From Parabacteroides chongii (GTDB taxonomy: Bacteria; Bacteroidota; Bacteroidia; Bacteroidales; Tannerellaceae): a DNA stretch of 64,000 nt. Position 1 is the first letter of the stretch, and each line of letters begins with the position of its first letter. Of this stretch, positions 45,143 through 54,717 are shown piece after piece. A model generated the notes under the pieces. It did no database searches, was not told the DNA's origin, and saw nothing but the letters and a program-made list of their open reading frames with translations. The position numbers were made by a program, and so were the translations under genes. The DNA is taken from NCBI RefSeq assembly GCF_029581355.1, contig NZ_CP120849.1, positions 2,946,501 through 3,010,500 on the forward strand. Direction: 5' to 3'.

Positions 45143-45173
45143 CAAAGATACTGGCATTTGCGGAATGTTGCAA
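45143..45173 (-). promoter_or_regulatory. Promoter of the pseudouridine synthase gene
   Basis: Minus-strand TTG (45171-45173), 20 bases, TATCTTTG (45143-45150). Full consensus. Confidence 0.75.
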
Positions 45174-45484
45174 GCTGTGTTTCATAATCTTGGGGTCTGT
45201 TTAAATTTTATTCAATAAACATTGTATTGACTTTTTCCCGTTTGTGCAAACATTCATCTTTTCAAACATAGGTGTTTTGTCGTTAAATCATATATGTTTT
45301 GATAACAAAAGACGTATGTTTGGCCTGTTAAATACATAAGTATTTTCTGCAACCGCTCGGCGGCTTTTTTCAAATGGGTAGGCATCGCTTTATTCATGGA
45401 TAGGTACTCGTTTTCAGGCTCTGTTGTTTGTTGATATTTAGTCTTTAATCGGAGTCACTATATGTATACATGGTACTTAGATGA

Positions 45485-45553
45485 TGATATTCAACAATTA
45501 ATGGATGACGCCGGAGGCAGTTTCCGGCGTCATCCATTAATTGTTGAATATCA
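45485..45553. repeat. 31-bp perfect hairpin, 7-base loop
   Basis: Arms 45485-45515 and 45523-45553 are exact reverse complements with loop GGCAGTT. There is no T run on either side, so it is not an ordinary terminator. It lies in a 531-base gap (45122-45652) that holds no gene besides a promoter at its left edge. Confidence 0.95.
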
Positions 45554-45652
45554 ATCTGTATACTCTGCGTTTTAAAAAGTGACGCCCAAAATCGATCGGA
45601 ATACATAAAGCCGGCTGGCTTCTTAATCGTCGGCGATGCTTTTCTCGCTTGG

Positions 45653-47293
45653 TTAGTGAGTTGCAGCAGTCAACCCGTTCATTGTTTCAACCAACCGGAT
45701 AAATTCCCGTTTGTAACCCTGGCGGTCATTTACCAGTCCGCTTTGTGCCAGAGAGATCACCTGATTATATGAACCTGTTCCTTTGTATTCGGAGTTGCGC
45801 AGTAACTGGCCGAACATGGCGACAGCCGATGCAAAATAGAAATCGGGGGAAAGCTTGTTGCTGCCGCTTGCTTTCAATTTAGTCTCGATCAACTGGCTGA
45901 CGTCGCTGTCAGGAGCTTTGTAGCGCAGGCGTATAGCCAGTAACTCCGGTTCTGCAAACTGCATGGTGCGGGGAGCATTGTTCGGCTTTATTTCGTAAAA
46001 AGCCGTTACCGTATGTCCGGCACCCATTTCACCGGCATCTTTGGTATCGTCGTTGAAATCCCTGTTATTCAATAAGCGACTTTCGTAACCGACCAGACGA
46101 TATTCCTGTACCTGATCGGGATTGAAAGCGATCTGTAACTTCACGTCTTTGGCTACGGCATACATTGTACTACCAAACTCATGGACGAGTGTTTTGTTTG
46201 CTTCCTGGATATTGTCGATATAAGCATGGTTGCCGTTTCCTTTTTCGGCAAGAACCTGCATCTTACTGTCTTTATAATTTCCCATACCATAACCCAGAAC
46301 GGTTAGGAATACACCGCTTTTACGTTCTTTTTCGACTAATCGCTCCAATCCTTCGGAAGATGATACTCCCACATTGAAATCGCCATCGGTGCAGAGTATC
46401 ACGCGGTTGTTTCCTTCCCGGATATAATTCTTCCGTGCAATATCGTAGGCAAGTTGGATACCGGCACCACCGGCAGTCGAACCTCCTGCCGTCAGTTCGT
46501 CGAGTGCTTCACGTATTTTTTGCTTATTACTTCCGGAGGTGGATGGTAGTACCACACCTGCTTCTCCGGCATATACCACGATGGCTACGCGATCTTCTTC
46601 CCGCAGATTATTGATCAGGAGTTTCAGGGATGACTTAACCAATCCCAGACGGTCCGGCCCATACATAGAACCTGATACGTCTACGAGGAAAACCAGATTG
46701 GAAGCCGGCAGATTTTCAGAAGGAATCTCTTTCGCTTTTAACCCGATACGTACCAGGCGATTTTCTTTATTCCAGGGACATGGTCCTACTTCGGCGGTGA
46801 TATTTACAGGATCTTTTCCTGTTGGTTCCTCGTAATTGTAGGAGAAATAATTGATTAATTCTTCTACGCGGACAGCATCGGCCGGAGGATTTTGCCCTTC
46901 ATTGATATAACGCCGGATCGTCCCGTAAGAAGCGGCATCGACATCGATCGAGAAAGTAGAAAGCGGTTCGTTATTGACTTTCCTGAATTTGTTTTCTGCC
47001 AATTGGTTATACTCGTTCCTGTTTGTTTCCTGATCGTAATCATAGGATGAAGATGTGGTCACCAAAGCTTCGCAACAAACGACTTCTTCTTCTGCAATGA
47101 TGGGAGCTGCGTCTTCAACGATAGAGAGAACCTCAGCCTGTGCCTTCGCTGTTTTCTGTGTTTGTACCTCAGCCTGTGCCGGATGCGGAACCGGAGGAGG
47201 CGTACAGATTAACGGCTTTTTTACAAGAAGAAACAGACCGCCAGCCAGGATAGCTGCCGTAAGTAAGCTGATGATTGTTGTTTTCGTTTTCAT
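45653..47293 (-). CDS. von Willebrand factor A-domain protein (YfbK-like)
   Basis: 546 residues. A membrane/signal anchor (MKTKTTIISLLTAAILAGGL) is followed by a segment AEVLSIVEDAAPIIAEEEVV (about 52-71), then a YfbK-type domain (NKFRKVNNEPLSTFSIDVDAASYGTIRR) and a vWA domain with MIDAS DVSGSM at Asp205, Ser207, Ser209 and a matching GGSTAGG segment; the C-terminal DUF3520 is present (YRLVGYESRLLNN ... GHTVTAFYEI). It is probably an envelope protein that binds a metal-dependent partner. The short segment AEVLSIVED also occurs in the divergent TonB-like gene (see findings). It lies divergent to an ECF sigma gene. Confidence 0.88.
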   Translation of the reverse strand: MKTKTTIISLLTAAILAGGLFLLVKKPLICTPPPVPHPAQAEVQTQKTAKAQAEVLSIVEDAAPIIAEEEVVCCEALVTTSSSYDYDQETNRNEYNQLAENKFRKVNNEPLSTFSIDVDAASYGTIRRYINEGQNPPADAVRVEELINYFSYNYEEPTGKDPVNITAEVGPCPWNKENRLVRIGLKAKEIPSENLPASNLVFLVDVSGSMYGPDRLGLVKSSLKLLINNLREEDRVAIVVYAGEAGVVLPSTSGSNKQKIREALDELTAGGSTAGGAGIQLAYDIARKNYIREGNNRVILCTDGDFNVGVSSSEGLERLVEKERKSGVFLTVLGYGMGNYKDSKMQVLAEKGNGNHAYIDNIQEANKTLVHEFGSTMYAVAKDVKLQIAFNPDQVQEYRLVGYESRLLNNRDFNDDTKDAGEMGAGHTVTAFYEIKPNNAPRTMQFAEPELLAIRLRYKAPDSDVSQLIETKLKASGSNKLSPDFYFASAVAMFGQLLRNSEYKGTGSYNQVISLAQSGLVNDRQGYKREFIRLVETMNGLTAATH

Positions 47294-47404
47294 GACTGAT
47301 CCTGTTTAATGATTAATGAATTGCTTTTACCTGATAGATGCCGCGATAAAGGGGAATTCCATAAATGTTTCGGACTTTTTTGAGAAAGATTTTAATTTAA
47401 AGTT

Positions 47405-47412
47405 TACATTTG
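47405..47412 (+). promoter_or_regulatory. -7 box of ECF sigma 2
   Basis: TACATTTG, exact match; a TTTG lies 22 bases upstream. The gap 47294-47431 is a divergent promoter region with the vWA gene. Confidence 0.6.
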
Positions 47413-47431
47413 TAGAAAAAACGAGAACAAC

Positions 47432-48010
47432 TTGCTGTTTTTCAGACGTAACATATCAACCTATTCAGATAGCGAACTGCTGCAATTATATAAGGAAACC
47501 GGGAAAAGCGATTATTTCGGTGAACTGTATAATCGCTATATCCCATTGCTATACGGGTTGTGCCTGAAATATTTGCAGGAAGAAGAGAAAGCACAGGATG
47601 CTGTCATGCAATTGTTCGAAGACTTGCTGCCAAAGCTTTCGCGTTACGAGATACGGGAGTTCAGAACCTGGATTTACAGTGTGGCAAAGAACCATTGCTT
47701 CCAGCTGTTACGAAAAGAAAATCCCGAGATAGCAACCGATTTCGACCGGCAATTTGTGGAATCGTACGATTTATTGCATCTATTAGATAAAGAAGAAACG
47801 AGTGACGATGCCCGTACGGCAGCCCTCAAGCACTGTCTGGAGAAGCTGCCCGAACCGCAGCAACGTTGTATCCTGTCTTTTTTTATGGAAGAAATGTCGT
47901 ACGTCGATATCGTAGAGCAGACCGGGTATCAGCTCAAAAGCGTAAAAAGTTATATTCAGAATGGCAAACGCAATCTGAAAAGTTGTATTGAAAAGAGAAT
48001 GGCGCAATGA
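47432..48010 (+). CDS. ECF-family RNA polymerase sigma factor (system 2)
   Basis: 192 residues from TTG 47432, supported by the -7 box 20 bases upstream; there is no nearby in-frame ATG. Region 2: GLCLKYLQEEEKAQDAVMQLFEDLL near 42-66 and REFRTWIYSVAKNHCFQLLRKE; region 4: LPEPQQRCILSFFMEEMSYVDIVEQTGYQLKSVKSYIQNGKRNLKS near 140-185. Its stop overlaps the next gene's ATG by 4 bases (ATGA). The following gene encodes a transmembrane protein with TonB-like domain, its probable anti-sigma partner. Confidence 0.9.
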   Translation: MLFFRRNISTYSDSELLQLYKETGKSDYFGELYNRYIPLLYGLCLKYLQEEEKAQDAVMQLFEDLLPKLSRYEIREFRTWIYSVAKNHCFQLLRKENPEIATDFDRQFVESYDLLHLLDKEETSDDARTAALKHCLEKLPEPQQRCILSFFMEEMSYVDIVEQTGYQLKSVKSYIQNGKRNLKSCIEKRMAQ

Positions 48011-48870
48011 GAAATCTGTTGCAATACATACAAGGTTCACGAAAAGGCAAGGAAGCCCATCGTCTGGAAAAAGAGGCGATGAAAGATCCTTTCCTGGCCG
48101 ACGCACTGGATGGTTTTCAGACAGTGGAGGGCAACCATGTGGAAAGTATCGAAGCAATGCGCCGCCGTATCTCCCGCCGTACCCGTTCTCAAAGAGATCA
48201 GATTGCGAAATGGAGTATTGCTGCCAGCTTGTTGATCTGTCTGGGATTTGGCAGTTATTTTTGGTTTAACAGAGATGCCGCTATGCCGAAAGAGTTACAG
48301 TCGATGGTTATACAGGAAAAAGCTGTGACACCGCCACCACCTCCTGAACCGGCGATCGCCCAGGCTGCTGTTACCCCTGAATTACAGGAAGAAACGGAAG
48401 CAATGCAAAAACAAGCACCGGTAGCTGCAAAAAAGCCCGAAGCTAGAATGCGGCAGGTAACACCTACGCCGGCCCCTTTGGCTGCTGCTCCTGCGAGAGC
48501 TGAAGTCTTGTCTATCGTTGAAGATGATGCCAATGTAGCAGAAATGATCGTGGCGGAAGAAGAAGTAGCGATGGATGCAACTATGGCTCGTGCCTCGATA
48601 CACCGGCCGGAACCTGTTATAGGCTATAAAGCCTATGAGGAATATTTGCGTAAAGAATTGATTCACCCGCAGGACTCAACCTGTAAAGGGGTGACCGGAA
48701 CTGTCGTTGTTGCATTCCATATCAATGAAAAAGGCCGTCCGGTCGATCTGGAAGTCAAACGAAGCCTGTGCGCATCAGCAGACAAGGAAGCGCTTCGCCT
48801 GATCGAAAAAGGTCCGGACTGGAAGGTGGATACGACCCAGGTTATTGTTCCTGTCCTTTTCGCTCCGTAA
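48007..48870 (+). CDS. Membrane protein with C-terminal TonB-like domain, partner of ECF sigma 2
   Basis: 287 residues. A cytoplasmic N-terminal part (KGKEAHRLEKEAMKDPFLADALDGFQ) that may bind the sigma factor, a membrane helix about 68-87 (WSIAASLLICLGFGSYFW), a Pro-rich periplasmic linker (VTPPPPPEPA), the segment AEVLSIVEDDANVAEMIVAE (about 165-184) and a TonB C-terminal domain (GYKAYEEYLRKELIHP ... GTVVVAFHINEKGRPVDLEV). The layout is of an anti-sigma/energy-transducer hybrid. It shares AEVLSIVED with the divergent vWA protein. Gene pair is coupled by ATGA. Confidence 0.82.
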   Translation: MRNLLQYIQGSRKGKEAHRLEKEAMKDPFLADALDGFQTVEGNHVESIEAMRRRISRRTRSQRDQIAKWSIAASLLICLGFGSYFWFNRDAAMPKELQSMVIQEKAVTPPPPPEPAIAQAAVTPELQEETEAMQKQAPVAAKKPEARMRQVTPTPAPLAAAPARAEVLSIVEDDANVAEMIVAEEEVAMDATMARASIHRPEPVIGYKAYEEYLRKELIHPQDSTCKGVTGTVVVAFHINEKGRPVDLEVKRSLCASADKEALRLIEKGPDWKVDTTQVIVPVLFAP

Positions 48871-49577
48871 AGGATATTTCTATTTTGTTTTCGCTTGTAG
48901 CGTCTATTGATGCAATATACGAATTGTCAAAATGTCATTTTGATAATTAATCTCTTTGAGAATGTTGTATAGACGGCTGGTTGCTCAATCTGTTTTGAAT
49001 AATGCTGTGAAGTTATAGTTGTTGAATGATATTTAGAAAGAAAAAAGGCAGAAAAGGTAGCATGCTGCTTTTTTGTTAGAGATTATCCGGATGGTAAATG
49101 AGAAAGGGGATATTTTCCGACTTCTTTCTGCATAAAAATGTTAGGTGGAAAAAGTGTTTTCTGTAAATGCTTCCAGAGAGAATGAGTTCCTTTTTTTTAC
49201 AATCTATGGTTGTTTTTGAGGTTTCATCTTCAGAAAATCATTTATCTGCCGGACTTCTTTCCATTACCCGGCAGCTAATCCCAACTGTCTCGGACTTTAT
49301 AACAATTATCTCGGACTTGAGTGTTGGTTTCCCGGCAGGTAATATTTATTAGGACGGACTTTATCTCGAAAAATTACTGTAAACGAACTGATAAATGGCT
49401 GGTAGAGATGTTTTGTCAGTTAGGATAGTTATGTGAAAAGCGTATATGCTTTCATTTTATTTTTATTTATTACATATAGATGTTTATATGTTATTGGGGA
49501 AGTTCTTGTTGTGATGTCTTATTAGAAGAGAAAATACATTAATTTTATCCGATTGCTTAAAAGTTGAAATAATATAT
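48871..49577. other. Intergenic region with spaced CGGACTT repeats
   Basis: About 700 bases without a gene. CGGACTT occurs at 49250, 49291, 49312 and 49355 (spacings 41, 21, 43) and CCCGGCAG at 49268 and 49331, suggesting a decayed tandem of about 62 bases. No known element recognised. A possible hairpin GGCAG-rich site at 49047-49073 (AAAAAAGGCAG / CTGCTTTTTT). Confidence 0.5.
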
Positions 49578-49585
49578 TACTTTTG
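49578..49585 (+). promoter_or_regulatory. -7 box of the PUL sigma gene
   Basis: TACTTTTG, exact match, 25 bases before ATG 49610. A TTG is 22 bases upstream. It excludes the upstream TTG at 49583 as a start. Confidence 0.55.
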
Positions 49586-49609
49586 CTAATAGGGAATAAG
49601 TATATAAAT

Positions 49610-50152
49610 ATGAATTATATTCAAAGTGATTTTGAAAGGATATATAAGTTGTACTATCCGAAGATGTTTGGATTTGCCAAAAACTATGTTTTGGCAGATG
49701 AAGACGCCGAGAATATAGTACAGGATGTTTTTTTGGTGCTTTGGGAAAAAAAAGATGAACTTGAAATTACTTATACATTAACCACCTATTTATTTACCCT
49801 TGTTAAGAATAAGTGCCTTAGTTTTCTGCGACACAAACTGATAGAGGAAGAATATAATCTTCAGATGAAGGAAGAGCTAAGTTTCAAACTGTATGCCTTG
49901 GAATCGTTGGATTATTCTTATCAATCGGAAACGGAATTGCAGGAAGTCATAAAACGGGCTCTTGATGCCCTGCCGGAGCGTTGCCGGGAAGTCTTTATTA
50001 AAAGTCGTATAGAAGGATTGAAGTATAAAGAAATATCGGAAGAATTGGGTATTTCTGTAAATACTGTTGAAAATCATATAGTCACAGCTTTAAAGAAACT
50101 ACGTATTGAACTAAAAGATTATCTGCCCCTATTATTATTCCTTGTTAAATAA
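49610..50152 (+). CDS. ECF sigma factor of the polysaccharide utilization locus
   Basis: 180 residues from ATG 49610. Region 2: LYYPKMFGFAKNYVLADEDAENIVQDVFLVLWEKKDEL near 12-49; region 4: LPERCREVFIKSRIEGLKYKEISEELGISVNTVENHI near 129-165. It is of the FecI-like group expanded in Bacteroidetes, and is followed by a FecR anti-sigma factor and a SusC with STN domain, the standard trans-envelope signalling set. It should activate the PUL when the SusC is loaded with its glycan. Confidence 0.93.
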   Translation: MNYIQSDFERIYKLYYPKMFGFAKNYVLADEDAENIVQDVFLVLWEKKDELEITYTLTTYLFTLVKNKCLSFLRHKLIEEEYNLQMKEELSFKLYALESLDYSYQSETELQEVIKRALDALPERCREVFIKSRIEGLKYKEISEELGISVNTVENHIVTALKKLRIELKDYLPLLLFLVK

Positions 50153-50222
50153 TATTTATTTCTGATTGGCTTATAGTGGTCTTTCCTGAGATAAGAGTTT
50201 AACTTATATATAAGGAAGAAAT

Positions 50223-51188
50223 ATGTTGGATTTATTATCAAAGTATTTGACGGGAAATATCTCGTCTGAAGAAAAGCAAACTCTTTTCCGTCGATTGAAA
50301 GAAGATGTCGGTGACAGGAAGGAAGCTGCTGATATGCAAAATTTATCAGCACTTGTTTCTATGGCTAAGGAAGATTGTATGGCTTCCGATATGCAGTATC
50401 GTTCATTTGTCAGTTTACGAAGAAAGCGTACGTTCTTTTTAGGTTCCAGGAAGATTGCTAGTTACGCAGCCATAATGATTTTTTCTGTCTTGTCGACTTA
50501 TTTATTGATGACATATACGGGGAATATGAAGGATGAATTGGTTCGTTATCAGGAATTTTCAACGCCAGCAGGACAGCGGGCGAAAGTTTTGTTAGCTGAT
50601 GGTACGGAAGTCTGGCTGAATGCTAATTCCAGATTACGTTACCCTGAACATTTCGATTTGAAACAACGGGAAGTCGAACTGAATGGGGAAGCTTTCTTTG
50701 AGGTCGAAAAGGATACGGGAAGTCCTTTTATCGTAAAAACGAATAAGATGGATATAAAAGTGACTGGAACAAAATTCAATGTGAGTGCATATGATTCTGA
50801 AATGTATTTTGTAACGTCCTTACTTGAAGGAAGCGTTTCTGTATCCTGTGTAAATGATAGGAGTCGTAATTATGCACTACGTCCGCAGCAACAAATAGTT
50901 GTGTCCGATCATTCATCGGAAATTTCTTTATTTACTAATACTGATTTTATGTCTTGGAGGGATGGCGTATTCATTTTTGATGATATGCTATTAACTGATA
51001 TTATAAAGAAATTAGAGCTTTACTATGATGTCTCAATTATTGTGAAGGATACAAAACTCGGTAATTTCCGCTATACGGGGAAATTTCGACAAAGGGATGG
51101 GGTAGAAAGTGTTTTGAAAAAGTTGCAAATAGTATATCCGTTCACTTACACCAAAGACGATGATCGTAATCAGATTCTTTTGCAATAA
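50223..51188 (+). CDS. FecR-type anti-sigma factor
   Basis: 321 residues. A cytoplasmic N-terminal part binds the sigma factor (about 1-78), a membrane helix lies near 80-97 (YAAIMIFSVLSTYLLMTY), and the periplasmic part holds the FecR domain (STPAGQRAKVLLADGTEVWLNANSRLRYPEHF near 118-149, GEAFFEVEKDTGSPFIVKT) and the C-terminal DUF4974-type domain (FIFDDMLLTDIIKKLELYYDVSIIV). It links the STN domain of SusC to the sigma factor. Gap to the sigma gene is 70 bases and to SusC about 200. Confidence 0.93.
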   Translation: MLDLLSKYLTGNISSEEKQTLFRRLKEDVGDRKEAADMQNLSALVSMAKEDCMASDMQYRSFVSLRRKRTFFLGSRKIASYAAIMIFSVLSTYLLMTYTGNMKDELVRYQEFSTPAGQRAKVLLADGTEVWLNANSRLRYPEHFDLKQREVELNGEAFFEVEKDTGSPFIVKTNKMDIKVTGTKFNVSAYDSEMYFVTSLLEGSVSVSCVNDRSRNYALRPQQQIVVSDHSSEISLFTNTDFMSWRDGVFIFDDMLLTDIIKKLELYYDVSIIVKDTKLGNFRYTGKFRQRDGVESVLKKLQIVYPFTYTKDDDRNQILLQ

Positions 51189-51304
51189 ATAATTTCCAGA
51201 TTTCCATATGGAGGAGTTAACTATATAAATACAGGAAAGTATGTGTAACCTTAAAAATAATATGCCTATGGTTTAAAAATAAGAAATCTTTTTATAAATA
51301 AAGA

Positions 51305-51332
51305 GCTGACAGGTGTTCCACCACCTGTCAGC
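51305..51332. repeat. Perfect hairpin upstream of SusC
   Basis: 11-bp stem GCTGACAGGTG / CACCTGTCAGC with a 6-base loop. It lies 56 bases before the SusC ATG in the gap 51189-51387, with no T run. It may be an attenuator, RNA-stability element or operator. Confidence 0.75.
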
Positions 51333-51387
51333 AATACATCTAACACTCTTAGTCGAAAAAGTATTAAACATTTAATTATACAAAGGT

Positions 51388-54300
51388 ATGGAAAAATATG
51401 CTTTGTCAATCTTATTATTTCAAAGAAAACACTTTAAGAAGTTTTTTAATATTATGAGAATTTCAACATTGTTCTTGTTTGTCTGCTTGTTTGCATCTTA
51501 TGCGTCGAATGTAAATTCGCAGACGGCAAAAGTAAACATCGCAAACGGTCGTATGACAATCGGGACTTTTATCAATCAGGTTGAAAAGGAGACCGACTAT
51601 CTGTTTGTCTATAATAAGGGAGAAATTGACGTAAATAAAACAGTTTCATTGAATGAAGGCGAAAATGCTGTAGCCGATTGCTTGAACCGTATTTTTAAGA
51701 ACTCGGGTGTGTCATACGTTTTCGAAGACGATTATATCGTGTTGACAAAACGGGTGAAGATACAGGGAGAGACTGTCGCTCAGCAATCAGGAAAAGTTAT
51801 CCAGGGAATTATTACAGACGAGGCAGGGACGTTGATAATTGGAGCGAATGTGTTTGTGAAAGGAACAACAATCGGTACGGTGACAGATATCAATGGAAAA
51901 TTCTCATTGGAAATACCTTCGGAGAATGCATCTTTAGTGATCTCTTACATTGGCTATGTGGAGCAACAAGTTCCGGTGAAAGGAAGGAAAAACTGGACGA
52001 TTACTCTGAAAGAAGATTTGCAAAGTTTGGAAGAAGTCGTCGTTGTCGGATATGGTACTGTGAAAAAAGGGAATCTGACTACAGCAGTAACTGCTGTTAA
52101 AGCAGATGTTTTGACTAATAAACCGTCTCAAACGATTACAGATGCTTTGCAGGGAGCCGTTCCTGGCTTGAGTATCGTACAATCAGGTCGTCCGGGTAGC
52201 GCTTCATCCATGCAGTTACGCGGGGCTACATCTTTGAATGAAAGCGGATCTCCTCTTTTATTAGTGGATGGAGTTCCGAGTGAATTTAATTATTTGAATG
52301 TAGAAGATATAGAAAGTGTAACTGTTTTGAAAGATGCTGCATCTGCTGCTATTTATGGTTCTCGGGCAGCTCATGGCGTTATTTTGGTAACAACAAAACG
52401 TGGGCAACTGGGAAAACCTACTTTTCGCTATAATGGATATGTCGGTGTAAATACTCCGACTGATATGCCGGAAATGGTGGGATCTGCCGAATATGCTAGA
52501 ATTTATAATGAATCTCAGCGTAATATAGGACGTAGTGATGTCTATTCAGAAGATGATATAAGAAAATTTGCAAGTGGCGAAGATCCGAACCGTTATCCAA
52601 ATACCAATTGGTTGGATTTGATGTTTCAGAATAGTATTACAACCCGCCATTCGATTGCAGCAACTGGTGGAACAGAAAGTGTAAAATATTATTTGAGTGG
52701 AGGTTTTGACCATCAGACAGGTGTGATTCCTGAAGTAGAACATGATGTGTTCAACGTGCGTTCAAATGTGGATGTTCAGGTAACGAACAAGTTTAATATA
52801 TCTTTTGATATGAGATATATTCTACGTAAGAAAGATGAAGTTATCTCAATGGATAACAATATTATAGATGTATATAAAATGAATCCGACCAACATCGCTT
52901 ACTATACTGATGGAAGTTATGGATATAATCCGAAAGCAATTATAAATCCGATTGCTTATATACATGAGTTTGGGCATGATTTGTGGGATAAACATGATGC
53001 TTCCGGTATTTTTAAGATGAGTTATGAGTTTATTGACGGTTTGAAGTTGACCGGACTAGCCAATGTAAATTATATCTTTGGTAAGACTTCGACGTTTGGG
53101 CGTGAAATTTCTTTTACGGATTTTTTCACACAGGAGGTGACTACCAAGGGGATCAATTCAATGAAAGAAGAACGTACTTCTACTGCATATTATAATTTGC
53201 AGGCGTTGTTGACTTATCAGAAAACATTTGGAAAACATTCTATTGATGTTTTAGCCGGTTATCAGCAGGAAAATCAGCGTTATGATTGGATCAATGCTTA
53301 TCGGGATGGTTATCCGACGGATATCGTACATGTTTTGACTGGAGGATCTAAAGATAATTGGAGTAATGATGGGAATGCAGAACATTGGGCAATTGCTTCT
53401 TTTATCGGAAGTATGAATTATGATTATGCGGGTAAATATTTATTGTCTTTGAAGGTGCGTTCTGATGGTTCTTCTCGTTTTGCCAGTGGCCATCGTTGGT
53501 CAACTTTCCCTTCTGTTTCAGCTGCATGGCGTATTTCAGGGGAAAACTTCATGGGGGTGACCTCTTCATTTCTGGATGATATGAAAATTCGTGCTTCATG
53601 GGGTAAAACCGGAGCTTCTTCCGGATTAGGATTGTATCCGAGTTATACAACGATAGCGATGGGAGGAGTCGCATTGAATAACTCTTATGTACAGACTGCC
53701 TATTTGAAAACGTTGGGTAATACCGATTTGGGTTGGGAAAAAACGACCATGTTCGATGTGGGAACTGATGCTTATTTTTTGAAAAATCGCTTGGGAGTTA
53801 CATTCGATTATTATATCAAGAATACGAATGAAATTTTGATCGGTTTACCTGTCCCGATGGAATATGGTTTTGGAAAACCGAATGTGAATATCGGAGAAGT
53901 AGAGAATCGTGGTTGGGAAATGGAATTAAGTTGGAACGATAAAGTCGGTGAAGTAAGTTACTCTATCCAAGCCAATCTTTCAAATAATAAGAATAAAGTT
54001 TTGGATTTGGCAGGAACAGGTCCTTGGAAAGATGGTTATACGGCTGAAGGACTGCCGATGAAATCTATTTATGGATATGAAGCATTGGGTTTTTTCGAGT
54101 CGGAAGAAGATATTGCAAATTCTCCATTCCAAAATGTGAAAAATAAACCGGGAGATATCAAATATAAGAATCAGAATAATGATGACAAGATCGATGGAGA
54201 TGACCGTGTTGTTATAGGTGATCCTAATCCGCATTATTTGTATGGCTTGCGTTTGAATGCTGCTTGGAAAGGCTTTGATATAAGTATGTTGTTTCAAGGT

Positions 54301-54705
54301 ATTGGGAAGAAGGATTATATTATGAGTGGTCCTGGTATCCAGCCGTTAAGCGATGGAGGAGGAGGCCCGGTGTTTGTGCACCAGTTGGATTATTGGAGAG
54401 AGGATAATCGAGATGCTGAATATCCGCGTATTTTGACTTCCGATCAAGCTTCTTTCAATTATGAAAAATCGGATTTTTGGAAAATCAATGCAGGGTATTT
54501 TCGTATGAAAAATTTGCAAGTGGGATATAATTTCTCTAATGATTTGTTGAAGAATTCAGGCTTTTCTAATTTGCGTCTGTTTTTCTCAGCTTCTAATTTG
54601 TTTACGATTGATAATTTTGTTCCGGGCTATGATCCGGAAACATCCAATGCGTATACATATCCTTTGTCAAGAACCTATTCTTTTGGTTTGAATGTTCAAT
54701 TTTAA
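51388..54705 (+). CDS. SusC/RagA-type TonB-dependent receptor with STN domain
   Basis: 1105 residues. Order: extended signal peptide (hydrophobic core near 24-40; an ATG at 51454 gives a shorter start), STN domain (about 48-115: TIGTFINQVEKETDYLFVYN) for sigma signalling, carboxypeptidase D-like domain (GKVIQGIITDEAGTLIIGANV), plug with the SusC motif LQSLEEVVVVGYGTVKK (about 211-227) and DGVPSEFNYLNVEDIESVTVLKDA, then the beta-barrel. It imports a glycan across the outer membrane with SusD as lid. It is much more AT-rich than the housekeeping genes around it. Confidence 0.95.
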   Translation: MEKYALSILLFQRKHFKKFFNIMRISTLFLFVCLFASYASNVNSQTAKVNIANGRMTIGTFINQVEKETDYLFVYNKGEIDVNKTVSLNEGENAVADCLNRIFKNSGVSYVFEDDYIVLTKRVKIQGETVAQQSGKVIQGIITDEAGTLIIGANVFVKGTTIGTVTDINGKFSLEIPSENASLVISYIGYVEQQVPVKGRKNWTITLKEDLQSLEEVVVVGYGTVKKGNLTTAVTAVKADVLTNKPSQTITDALQGAVPGLSIVQSGRPGSASSMQLRGATSLNESGSPLLLVDGVPSEFNYLNVEDIESVTVLKDAASAAIYGSRAAHGVILVTTKRGQLGKPTFRYNGYVGVNTPTDMPEMVGSAEYARIYNESQRNIGRSDVYSEDDIRKFASGEDPNRYPNTNWLDLMFQNSITTRHSIAATGGTESVKYYLSGGFDHQTGVIPEVEHDVFNVRSNVDVQVTNKFNISFDMRYILRKKDEVISMDNNIIDVYKMNPTNIAYYTDGSYGYNPKAIINPIAYIHEFGHDLWDKHDASGIFKMSYEFIDGLKLTGLANVNYIFGKTSTFGREISFTDFFTQEVTTKGINSMKEERTSTAYYNLQALLTYQKTFGKHSIDVLAGYQQENQRYDWINAYRDGYPTDIVHVLTGGSKDNWSNDGNAEHWAIASFIGSMNYDYAGKYLLSLKVRSDGSSRFASGHRWSTFPSVSAAWRISGENFMGVTSSFLDDMKIRASWGKTGASSGLGLYPSYTTIAMGGVALNNSYVQTAYLKTLGNTDLGWEKTTMFDVGTDAYFLKNRLGVTFDYYIKNTNEILIGLPVPMEYGFGKPNVNIGEVENRGWEMELSWNDKVGEVSYSIQANLSNNKNKVLDLAGTGPWKDGYTAEGLPMKSIYGYEALGFFESEEDIANSPFQNVKNKPGDIKYKNQNNDDKIDGDDRVVIGDPNPHYLYGLRLNAAWKGFDISMLFQGIGKKDYIMSGPGIQPLSDGGGGPVFVHQLDYWREDNRDAEYPRILTSDQASFNYEKSDFWKINAGYFRMKNLQVGYNFSNDLLKNSGFSNLRLFFSASNLFTIDNFVPGYDPETSNAYTYPLSRTYSFGLNVQF

Positions 54706-54717
54706 TAAAGTACAGTC

